Assembly: GCA_012064415.1 (NCBI GenBank)
Contig: SSNU01000234.1
Coordinates: 309,503-373,502, forward strand
From: Gyrodactylus bullatarudis
Taxonomy: Eukaryota > Platyhelminthes > Monogenea > Gyrodactylidea > Gyrodactylidae
Direction: 5' to 3'
DNA: 64,000 nucleotides
Shown: positions 39,101-51,100 of the stretch, piece by piece
Layout: each line of letters opens with the position of its first letter
Position numbering within the stretch: position 1 is the stretch's first letter
Program-made: the position numbers and the translations under genes
The notes under the pieces: model-generated
Database searches by the model: none
What the model saw: only the letters and a program-made list of their open reading frames with translations
Told to the model about the DNA's origin: nothing

Positions 39101-42100
39101 CAATGTTGTGACAAAATAGAAGCCGAATTTAGATTAGCAGTTTGCAAAAATACGATAAAAAATTGGCTCGACGCAGAACTAATCAGCTTGAAAAAAGTTC
39201 GACCTAACCCAAGAGGAATGAACACTGTAACCAATAAAAACTTAAGAGCTGAGTATATAAATTCACTTCTTCAACAACGTTCAGAGGGAAGAAATATTAT
39301 ATGGATAGATGAAACAAACTTCAATTTATTTTGCAAAAGAAGTTCAGGGCGATCCAGAATAGGGACCCGTTGTAATATTATAGATTCAAAAGGTCAGAAT
39401 ATTCACTGCATAGGAGCCATTTCTATGAATACTCTGGTAAAATTCGATGTTAGAAGAGGAAGTTTAAAGAAAGAAAATTTCAAAGACTGGATCGTAGATC
39501 TTATTACTGTTATTAGAAATAACAATCTTATACCAGCAACAGTAGACATGGATAATGCCCCTGTTCATAGTAGAATCGAAGAGGAATCAAGCTAATGAAG
39601 ACATAAAGTTCTTGAGGTTAGCTCCATATTCATTTCTAATAAACCCAATTGAGTATGTTTGGAGTGCATTTAAGGCTGAGATCAAGAAACAAATTCTTCT
39701 GATTAAGCCAGAGTTACTAGGCTATTTGAGACAACCAGGAGAACTGACTATAATGGATTTTCGTTTACGAAAACTTGAAGAAGTTGCTTTACGATCCAAA
39801 CTTGTTTCAACAGATGAAAAAATACGAAGATCGACTTTCCACGTGGAGAAATTTTATCCTGGAATAATAGAACTTAAAGATTTATGTGAAAATGATTTTG
39901 AACAAATATTATAATTTGAATAAAAAATATTTTGGAACAATAAGTTGAATTTTCATTCATTTTCCAGTATTTCGATAAATTCAAGAAAATTTATGAAAGA
40001 ATATCACTCTGATTTTCAAATAGTGATGAGTCCTCACTGATGAAGAAACCTGTGAGAATGTGTAAAAGACCAACCAAAAAGAATGGACTATTTTATTGGT
40101 CAAATGATTCGAGGAAAATTGTATAGGATTGGTCAATAAGTTGATAATTATAATTATATATCACTCTGATTTTCAAATTTATCTTTTAGTTTTGCACAGG
40201 TATGGCATGTTAATTCATATATGTCAATCATTGATTCATTATTTTATCCTTTTTCACTTGATTTTAGAGTCAAGGGTATAATTATCTATCTTTGAATTTA
40301 GTATGTATCCTATGACTTTCTCGTTTATGGCTTCGAAATTATCAATTAGCATTCGGCATACATAATTATAAATTATTTAGTTCACAAATATCCATAAGAT
40401 TCACTTTTATCAGTGTTTTGTTCAATAATATCAGTAAGATTTCATAATTTTCCCTTGATTGTTCGCTTAAAAAAGGAAAAATAACTTGATGAGTCAGTGT
40501 ATAACTTTGATATTAGGATGTATGCCTATGAATTTCGTTAATATATGTTACGAGTTCATTTTTATCACTTAGACATGGAAAAGGTATAGAGAGCTTTTAT
40601 TAGCAGAAGCTAAAAATCTTAATGATTCAGTTTTCTTGAAATTAAGACTGAAACCAGAATTGTAAGTGATTGCTATAACCCGCTAACTTCATTATCAATG
40701 ATAATTTATCATTGATAGACGAGACAGCTCTAAATTGAAGCCTTTTATTTCGATCCAATACTGATTGAAAATTTTAATATTTACAGATAATTATTTAAAA
40801 TGTCTATTCATTCAAGGTTTGTCGGGAGTACAGATCACGAGCATTATTTCAGTCCAATACAACGACATCAAGTTGCCTTTGAAATTCTTGAGAAGACCGT
40901 CTACGGTGATCCGAACAAGGCTCAAATCGGAATAGAGAGACAAATCGAAGAGGAAATATTCACTGCTGCCTTTCCATTGCATGAGGTTTGTGATTTGATA
41001 AGGATATAATCTCAATTTATTGCTTGATATATGTCTCAAGAGTTAGTCTCAGAAGAATTTACAAAATTATCAATTTTTCTTGGGGAAGAAATTTTTAAAT
41101 CATGACTCATGATTCATGAGGCCTACTTTCACCATATCAAGAAATTAATCAATCAATTTTAGAAGAAATTATAGCATGTTCCAAATATCGAGTTAGTCGC
41201 AAATTCCTTTTTTTGAACTTTGAGTTAAAGAATTTTTTTGATTTCAAAGTGAGAAAGTGATCAAAAGTTGAATTTTAGGATCACAATAAGAAAAGAAAAC
41301 CGATTATCACTTTAAAACTTGTCGTTATTCAGGGATTTGGATCAATAAAACATCATTGATTTTCAAGCATTAGAAATAATCGAGAATCCTATAAAAATCA
41401 TAAATTTCCATCTTGATATTAACTAGGTTTTGATCAATTCAAACTTTAAAAAAAATTAAGATGTCTTTTGCTCAAGGTCAAGATATCGAAGCTTATCTGA
41501 CCCAGTAAAAATTTTACTTTTTAAGGAATATTTTAGCAACGTGTTAAATTCAGTCCATGCTCCAATTATTTACTGCCAAAAATCTTCATCTTGAATACTC
41601 GCATCGCTAGCTTCAATTTGAATCTGTTGAGTCAAGTATATTTTGATCTTTGATTTGATATTCCTTTTGATCAATGAGAATTTTTAAGCCGAGGCCATGA
41701 GTGACCAATGCACTTCTAATACTAGAGGTGATGAATTTAAATTTATTAGAAACCCATGTGACAATTCAAATGAAGCTGATATGAAACCCCCTTACTGCAA
41801 TGTAGAATCTATAAATACTGTGAACATTGCTAGAAATTTCTGTTCTCTAACTATACTAACCAGCTTTATTATTGCTAAGAAATCATCATAGCAACTCTCT
41901 CTGATTTTTGGAATTTTCATAGAGTATACATTTTTGAAAATAAAACTTAACTGATTATTTTCCAGGGAGATTACAGAACCCATGGATTGGACAGGAAAAA
42001 CCCTGAGAAGATGAACCAACGTCAGATCTTGTATGAATATTGGGCTAGATGGGGTTGTTGGTACAAGTATCAGCCATTGGATCACATTCGTAATTACTAT

Positions 42101-45100
42101 GGAGAGAAGATTGGTCTCTACTTTGCATGGCTTGGTAAGTTTATCCAACAAATTGTACGATATTGCCCATTGTACAAGAAAACATATAGAATTTCTCTAA
42201 TCAAATATGAATAGATGAGTTATTTGAGTTTAAAAAATTACAAAAGATATTTGATTCATTCTGAACTTGTTGAAGGTCTCAGGGAATGGAATGATTTTTG
42301 AGAAATATTTAATTTATATTATACACCATCGTGGCTATTAAATAATATAGATTTCTGTTCTGCTAAACCCATTCTAAACTCATCGGTTTACGATTTTGAG
42401 TAAATATAGTTTGGTTTAATTTAAAACTCTTTTAACACTTCTATCGCAAAAGCAAAATTTTCCATAGATGGTAAATGGGTGTATTTATCCCCAATCCAAA
42501 AATCAAGTGAAAAAATAGTGTATTTAAAATTTTAAAAATGAATATTTGACAATTTATTTGAAACAATTTTCACAAATAATCGTATGGTGATCTTTACATG
42601 GGTAGATATCACATTTGGCACACTTTTTAAAACTCTTAAGAAATATTAAAGTATGAGTTTGAGATAAAGCAGCTTTACATAATAGGAATATTTCTAGAAC
42701 TTTATCAATAGTCAACTTTCGAAATTCTTTGAACTTTTTCCTATCTCCTTGATTACGAAGATACAAGAAATGATTAACAACATCACTGTTAAGAGGAAGC
42801 TTGTCTTCAGATAATAATCCAGGTCTATTGAAGGATTCTAAATTTTGAAAATCTATTTCATTATTCCTTTCTTTGTAACTGTATAATTTTTTCAACTATT
42901 TGGTTATTTAAAACAAATAATGATGTTTAAATTTTACTAATTTTATTGTTTTTCTAATTATGAGAAATCAAATTTTATTTTTGATGTCGAAAGTAAATTT
43001 TCAGTTATGCTGGAGTGGGGACTTTGAGATTTTAGGATATTTTCTACTTGAAGTAAATAAAATGTGATAATAAGCAACCTATATTGTTCCCGCCCGGAAT
43101 TTCCCATGTTTTAAAATTTTCATCGAGGTCTAATAGGCATAATGAGACAGTGTGTGTTTTTCCTTACTACTCCTATTACCTAATGGTAAGGTTTGTATGA
43201 TTTAAGGGGAATTTTAATTTAGTCGAACAAATATATCTGCCACCAGATTAAAAGATCATCCAAACGAAAAAAATTCCTTAGAAGCTACAGCTATTGAGAT
43301 CTCATTGGGATCAACCCAAGGATTCATAAATTGATAAGAACCTAAGCCTTATAAAATATATTGATCATTGTGACTTTGTCAATCCTCAATCAGGACTGAG
43401 TGTGAATCCCCCCTGTGAATAATTATTTAACTCTTATCATTTTAAAGGGAGACCCCGGATGATCCTTTGAGAAATGTAATGTACATTTGGTCATAAATAT
43501 ATTTTCTTATATATTTCTAAACTATATATTTAAGTGGATTTTTCGGACGTTTTCTAACGTTTATGTGAATTACTCGAACGTAATTCAAATTAGGTATAAT
43601 AAATTTAACTATCTCGATCTGAGCATGATTGAGGATTTAGAATCTTGAATACTTGTGTCACTTTTAGTATTCTGTTCAACTCAATACTTTATTGAAAGAA
43701 TATATAAATAGGTGAAGATACAATGGCCATAAATATAATTTAAACCCTTCAGAAACATTGCATTTTAGTTCATACGTTTTTTATAGGTCTATATACATCG
43801 TGGTTAATGCCAGCAGCTATTGTTGGAGCCTTGGTATTTCTTTACGGCGTCTTCACAATTGACTCTTATAAGCCAGCGTGAGTTTTCTATTTTGTTTCAT
43901 AAATTTAAATTGCGTTCATGTTGATGATTAGAGCATCAAAAAGGTGGCACAAAATCCATGAAAAGTGACAAACACTAAAACTCATATAACAGTGGTCAAT
44001 TGGGGAATCTACTAATCTAATAAACTGACTATTCATCAATTCATTTAAAGTAACCATGAACACACGTTTTGTTATCTGATGATATCAATACTTGAGCCAA
44101 TGCAAGATGTACATTGATTTTTTGTATATGGAATGTTTGGAATGCTAGGATATATTGAAATCAATGATTTCAAATCATACATGAGGTTACCAGTCAGAAT
44201 ACGATTAAAAAATGACCGAATCCCTTCGAAATTAGTCGGCAAAAGTGACACATTTGATGATCTAGTGATGTTATCATCCAAATTGATGGTGATTTTCTTG
44301 TCAACCCTGTTGAACTTTGACCAAATCTGACTAGCAGTAGCGACGTTTTTCTGTCTTTTGTACTCTTTGATTATTTGAAGATAAATTTTAGATCTACGCA
44401 ATTTCACAAAATAAAACAAGAAAAGCAGGATTTATTCTTTAGAAAAAAGAAATTTTTGATAAAATGGAAAAATTAATAAAAACCTTGAATGATAACAAGA
44501 AAGGTAGTGATGGTGTAATCAAGGTTACTCTAGGTTGTATCGAGGAGGGAATAGATTGGGAGGAGATAATCAAAGAAATCATAGAAAAAGTGTTGATACA
44601 TTTAACTGATGAGGGATTGAAAAATATGATGGTTGGATTTGTTAATGGAACTGGTGATCTAAACTCTCTCTATGACGCTGCGAATGAAAGTGATAAACTG
44701 CTCTGCTCCAAGGTTGCTATCGTCATATTCCTGATCATACTATTTCTACTAGCCTCGAACATAAATCATGTCTTAAAGGCACTCAAGGATTTATTTAAAA
44801 AATTCATAAAATTATTTGAAGAACTCGGGGATTTTAAGAAAATAATTGAGAGCTTAAAGAAGTTGATTAAGGATAAAAATCTACTCAAGGCTTTGGAAAA
44901 GGATATTTCTCATTTTCCTAAAACATGGGTAAAATCAGTATCATATAATGAATGTTGCAGGGAAATTTCAAAATATAAAGGAATGCAAGGATATGGAACT
45001 GTAATGAATATTTTCGCAGTATGTTTTATACAACGTCAGCTTAAATCAATGGGTGACAGAGTAGATTCTTCTGGCGGTACACCAGAAGTGAACGAAGGAG

Positions 45101-48100
45101 AAGATCATATCGTTGATTGTGAAAGTTATGTTCAAAGTGTATGTGAGGTGTACAAGATTGGTAGTAAATCGTCGCAAGAGATGACTCTGGAAAATTCATA
45201 ACTTGTTTTTTGGTGATAAAATAAATTTAATCTCAGAAATAATTGGCTCATACTTTCCATAGTTCAGTAGAGAGACAGATCCTATAGCTTTCCTTGCATT
45301 GAAATCCTATGTATCGTCATATTTACATATTAGTGTATTATCCTCATTAACCACTTAAAAGAAAGCATTTCAATTAACCAATCAAATTAAAGGAGGTTAA
45401 TTTGATGTATCATACTTTATTTTTTCATACCTCTGAATCTCTTTTCCTGATCTTCTTCCTGATTTCAAGGTTTCTCTCATTTTAAATTAGAAAAATTTTC
45501 ATTCTTGTAAATTTTAAAATGTAAAAATCGATTCGGCTGCTAATTTGTTACAAGTTACACAAAATAATTCAATGCGTAATTATTTTTCATGCTTCAATCA
45601 TGCATTCCTATCATTTTAAAATTTTCTTCTATTTCCCAGAATTAAAAGAAATATAAAATGATGTTTATTTAGTATTCTTGTAATCTGAAGCTGTTCTGGA
45701 AATGACTATGAAAACTAAAACTACGAGTTTCTGCTTGATTTTTATGTTGTGAAACAATCAAAAAATTATTTTATGAACTACGAAAAGTGATCAGAAATGA
45801 TCAATTAGAATTTAAAATATTTTTGATCAGACTTCAGAATACTGACTAATATTATGAGTCATAATTTATGACTAAAGCAATTTTTTCATAATTTTGTCAA
45901 AAAAAGTTTATCTGACGCGTTAGTAATCTGAGAATAAAAATTCTTTGCTCACTTCAACCGATACAGAATTGCCAAAAGTTTGACGCAAAGAAATTCATGT
46001 AAACAAAATGATTATTATCGGTTTTAAACTCAATAAAAATTTCAGTACATAATAATTTTTAACTTTTTTTGTAAGAAAATTTTTTTAAAGCCATAACTAC
46101 CTGTTTCTAGCTCTAGGTTTCTTTGTGAAAACTCTTAGGATATTTTATTTATCATCTTGTTGCTTACAAGTAATCCCTATATGTAGTTAAAATAACTCGA
46201 AGAACTTGATGGTTCAAAATCCATTAGAGTCAATGGTTGAGTAAAAATTAGCATTGAGTTCTCATCAAATTCTAAATTTTAAATTATTGAACCTGATCAA
46301 AATTCAATTTATAATACCAGCTCAAATTCTAGATAAAGGATTAATTCCAAAAATCACCCCAAAAAAATATTTTTCCAAAAATCACTACAATGAAATTTCA
46401 ACACTTCCTCAAATCCACTATTCTTATTTCAAAATTCCCCCCTCTACCAGATTTATTGTCAGATAAATTTTTTGAACGGTTAAACTTCTATTCAAAGATT
46501 GAAAGTGAACTTTCTCCTTATATTGAACCTTTGCTGGAAAAAAACGCGAATCTAGGTCCTTACAAATTTTCGCTACCCCTGGTGAGGATTAATTTTTTGT
46601 TTCTCAAGATCGAAATAGAGTAATAAGAAGAGTTACTAATTTCAATAAACTCAAATGTTCTTGTAGTTTTGCAAAAATTAATGGATATCCCTGTAAACAT
46701 CTGTGTTCCGTGGCTAATAAGTTAGAAATTGTTATTCAAAAGTATGTCCCAAATGAATACAAATTTATTCCCTTGAAAGCAGCTTACTTGGAGATTATCA
46801 TTACTTTTTTGAATGCAAAAATTTCAACTCGCTCAGTTGAGGATGTAGTTTAACACTGAAAAAATCTCTTTGAATATAACTAAAGGAATCTTTAGTAAAG
46901 AGTGTATTCTGCCAAATTTTTCACGTCTCAATCTCCTCAAGGCTTATGTCCACATCCTTTTCTGATTCTGATCTTTGCTCCACAACGATCTGGTCCATTG
47001 TACCGAAAGCATCGTAGACGCACTGATACGTTGGCTGTTCCCCTATGAATTCATCCTTGGGAATTTCTCTATCCTTGTCAATGCAACGGCATAGAAATAG
47101 AGTAGTTAAAATGTTCATTGCCTTGTTGTATTCGGGATTATCTTTGAATTTTTCCAACTTTTCATTCATTTGCAAATCAATCTTCTTCTTGAGCGTCTCC
47201 CTGACAGCAGATTTCAATTTAGGGTCGAAAATCAGCTTTGTTAACTCTTGAAATAATAATTTGGTTAGCCCTAAGTCTTTAGCAGAGAGAATGAATTTGA
47301 ATCTCAAAAAAAAATCCTTGAATATCGAGCAAGAGAGACTGGGCATTCGTACCAGTTGATAAAGAATCCCAATAAACAGGGCAGAAAGTAGTTTTATTGA
47401 GATTAGAGTTTGAGTTCTATCGACAATTCCCTCATACTGAGACTCATTGAGAATGAAAAATCCTTGCAAGACTTTTTCAATGTAACATTTGAAATCACCG
47501 TCTTTCATATGATTTTGGTGGATTTCCAATAAGCTTCGAATTATTTTCAGAAATCCCCAAGATTCTTTCTTCACAATTTGAATCATACCGAGGAAGATTT
47601 CCTTTTGGCAATAGGTGTCACCGAGTAGGAATACTTCCATTTTCTCAACGATCCTAGAAAATTATCAAATTAATTTTTTAACATTCATGCTGGTTGAAGA
47701 AATCGTTTTTAACCCTTTCTAAACCTAGTTGACATTAACATGAGAATTTACCAAAAATTTTCCCGAAAAATATTGAGTTATTTGCTGAAATGGTAAATTC
47801 TCATCTTCATGTCAACTAGGTTTGATCACTTCTAAGTAATGATAACAGCTAGTAGGTTAAATGTCTAAAAATTAATACATATTGTACAAGTTGTTGGTTT
47901 TCTCATGACAAGAGACCCAAAATCAAGATAAAAAAATAAATCAAATATATCTCCAAAACCAATCAGCAAATTCTAAGATTTAAAAGTGGCCAGAAGAAGT
48001 TTTTTCAGGACCAGAATTAGACGAGAAAATAACTAATTCTAAATCTGTTCTAATGCATAACCTCATTATCGTTCGTGAGTTGAATTTTGATCATTTTCAC

Positions 48101-51100
48101 TACTTGATTCCTCGGAAATATGGTGGGACAAGTTGATATTCAGTATTCTTGTTTGATTCTGATCCTGTAGAACTTCTTTTTCGTCAAATGGTAAAAAGTA
48201 GGCAACATGAGTAGGATTCCAAAAAATCTTTAACTTATTCGAATTCTTGATGGAAAAATTGAGATTTTTGTTTGAGTTCGATAGCTCACTCGTCTTCATC
48301 TGATTCCTCATCATCGGAAATATTTCTACATGTCACTCCGTTTTTGAAATTTCTTTTCATAAATTCCATATCAATCTTTATGTATTTACTATGAAAAATT
48401 GCATTCAGGATAATAATAGCTATTACGTAGTATGCATTATTCTGATGATCCCTCAGACTAGATTTAACCTGATCAAAGGTCATCTGCTCATTGAGATATA
48501 TTTTGTTAATCTCACCCATGACGGGCTCTTTGAGTTCGGGGTCCTCGACCAATTTGGAAAACTTTGTCAAGGCCTCCCTCAAGACCTCGGCAGGGAATAA
48601 ATATCTCAGGTATCGAACTACTTTTCTAATTTTTTTGTAGAGAATCTCACTATAAAATATTAGAGATACCAGCAACACTATGAAGTAGGCAGTTAAAATT
48701 TTCTTCTCCATTTTGTGACCATCATCTTCCCAGAGAGCGTATTCTAGGTTTTCTTCGCCTTTTATAAAATTTTTAATGCATATTTTTATTTTCACATTCA
48801 CGATTAGATGACATGCATCTTGAAGCATCTTTCTAATTCCTTCGAAATCAATGTATCCTTTCGAATCTGAAATTAGATAGTCGATAGTTTCTGTCAAGAT
48901 ATCCTCTTTATTTTTGGTCAAGTTTCGTATAGAATTTCGAATACTCTTCATCTTTATTTGAAATGAATGAAATTAATTTTTACGGTGAAAATCGTAATAT
49001 TGAAATAAAATATTGATTTTCCATTCGAGCTAATACGTTTCTACGATAATATTGTCGAACTTCATCAAGAATATTACTGTTATCGGTTTCTGAACTCATG
49101 AGGAAGGTAGGAGAAGACAGACGTATATCATATTGATAAACGTTATATTTCGCCGGGTCTCATCAGACTCTAACCCGGTTACGATATAAATACTATTACA
49201 ATGCATAAATTTGTGCCCTTCCATTGGTCAATATCGGTTGATTGATTGCTCGGGAGGAATGAGGGTGGGAGGTTGTTTCACTGCAAATTGATTTTTATTT
49301 CAATCTGATGTGAAACCAACGTGAAGTCAACAACAGTTGATAATCAGATTAAAAGCCAACCTGTAATTAGCGAGGTGAGAAATGGGAAGACAAGCCCAAC
49401 AACGAGGAGAAAACGGGACAGACATAGCGGGCAACTGCAAATTACAACTTTAATCAAAAAGCAAAAGCAATTATCAGATTGAAAGAACCAGCAGTGAAAC
49501 AACCTCCCACCCTCATTCCTCCCGAGCAATCAATCAACCGATATTGACCAATGGAAGGGCACAAATTTATGCATTGTAATAGTATTTATATCGTAACCGG
49601 GTTAGAGTCTGATGAGACCCGGCGAAATATAACGTTTATCACTATGATATACGTCTGTCTTCTCCTACCTTCCTCATGAGTTCAGAAACCGATAACACTA
49701 ATACGTTTCATTAAAACTGTGACTTGTGCTTTTCTACTTCGTCTTTTTCCCGGATCAATTTCAAAACTAAATTATTTTTAAATTTTTTTTGTTAGAATGA
49801 AATTTTATTTTTCGAATTTTTGTATTTGAAGAGTTCTCAAGACTTCTTCAAGTTAATATTGATAAATTTGAAATAAGAAAAGCGGAGCAAACTTTCGGAA
49901 ATACAGTCAAGAATTCGATCAAGAAATTCATATTAAATTCATTTTTTATGTATGTGAATTTAATACATGAAATGCAGGCATATCTAAAAATAAAGTTTTT
50001 TCTATCACATTTTCTTGGTGAAATCAAAGACTGAATAGATAATTCGATATCCCTCAACTTCCGTTTCATCCCTAGTTATCGTGATTCCCTCCTTTAATTG
50101 ACTAGAGCATAAAATTGCCTCGGAAAACTTTAAGCTTAAATCATACTCTGAGTACCGCGAATACTTCATCAGGCTTTCAAGGATTTCTTGAGATTTTTTG
50201 ATTTTCCCCCTTTTTACCTTGCGTAGAATCTTCTTTGTTTTTTTGCGCAATTTTTTATTCTTGATCATTTTTACGCCTTTGGTCAGTTCCTTCTCCAACG
50301 CCAAATTGGCTAAGATTATACCAAACCTTGAAAAGATCTCTTTCACCAGAATTACGCTGAATTTGGAATGCAATATGATACAGACGAGAACCATCAAAGA
50401 GAAGATTAGAATTAACTTTTCAGCAATTTTCCTTTCTTCTACTGAGGCACTATTGATGTATTCTTCCCAGAGTTGCTTATCAAAATCCCTTTGACCTGTA
50501 AGACATTGAATGAGAAATTCTCTTAGGTTTTTGTCAGTTATTCGTCTCTCAACCAAGTTCACTAGTTTTCTGATAATGTTGGAGAAATATATTCTCTCCT
50601 TCGTAAGAAATGAGATCATCGCCTTTAAGATGGTCTCTCTAGTCTGGTTTTCATCAGTAACTGACTGAAATACTGCCTCCCAGCGTGTTATCATTCTATT
50701 ATATTGAATAACTTATTTGAAAGGGTTAATTTTTGAGAAAAACTTTATTTCGTAGTTAAATGATAGAGTAGAGAACAAATCATATTTCACAAGAGGATAA
50801 AAACATTTCATTCTTTTCAAATTTAGATCAGATGCCTGTAAGAGTGGCGAGACAATACTCATGTGTCCCCTGTGCGATGAAAAGTTCGGATGTCGCTATT
50901 GGTATCTTAGTGAAATGTGTTTCATCCTCAAGATTTCCTATCTATTCGATCATCCGGGTACAGTTTTTTTTGCCATCTTCATAGTGATCTGGGGTAAGCT
51001 TTTAAATAAATAAACAAAAAATCAGGTTGAATGATATATATTAGGTAATTTAAGATTAATTGATAAAGTTAACTCTGTATGCATCTGATTTTCTATCAAT

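Larger units (their letters stand above)
37908..40816. other. Anoctamin intron 3 (2.9 kb), mostly a Tc1/mariner element
   Basis: The intron is occupied from 38288 to 40586 by the Tc1/mariner element described separately. The remaining few hundred bases show nothing else. Confidence 0.7.
49072..49703. repeat. Inverted repeat with a hammerhead motif in each arm
   Basis: Arms 49072-49284 and 49491-49703 (213 bp) are nearly perfect inverses around a spacer of about 206 bp. Outer flank acgataatattgtcgaactt recurs at 23.11 kb. The arms include cttccattggtcaatatcgg, with related sequence at 23.99 and 53.45 kb. Each arm holds a hammerhead core facing outward. No open frame. It looks like a two-copy, non-autonomous Penelope or retrozyme unit. 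Confidence 0.75.
43878..50826. other. Anoctamin intron 6 (6.9 kb), host of four nested genes
   Basis: Contains family genes A-D (listed below), a MULE fragment at 46.38-46.85 kb, a 96-bp foldback MITE at 47.73 kb, half of another foldback element at 48.05-48.28 kb, and the hammerhead-bearing inverted repeat at 49.07-49.70 kb. 45.2-46.25 kb shows nothing recognisable. Confidence 0.7.

Noticed and set aside
40573..40661. A possible extra anoctamin exon starting inside the right inverted repeat of the Tc1/mariner element (frame [14 protein letters not shown]...)
   Set aside because: Its phases (0 in, 2 out) would fit, which looked like an exonised transposon end. But the exon at 37771-37907 has the same phases and encodes the conserved LPNIF..VP..P....CPFKKS region expected there, joining directly to 40817. 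The 40573 stretch resembles no anoctamin sequence.
44072..44419. A 115-codon minus-strand open frame just upstream of family gene A
   Set aside because: It opens with TTG rather than ATG, lacks the family motifs and resembles nothing I know; coding status cannot be supported.
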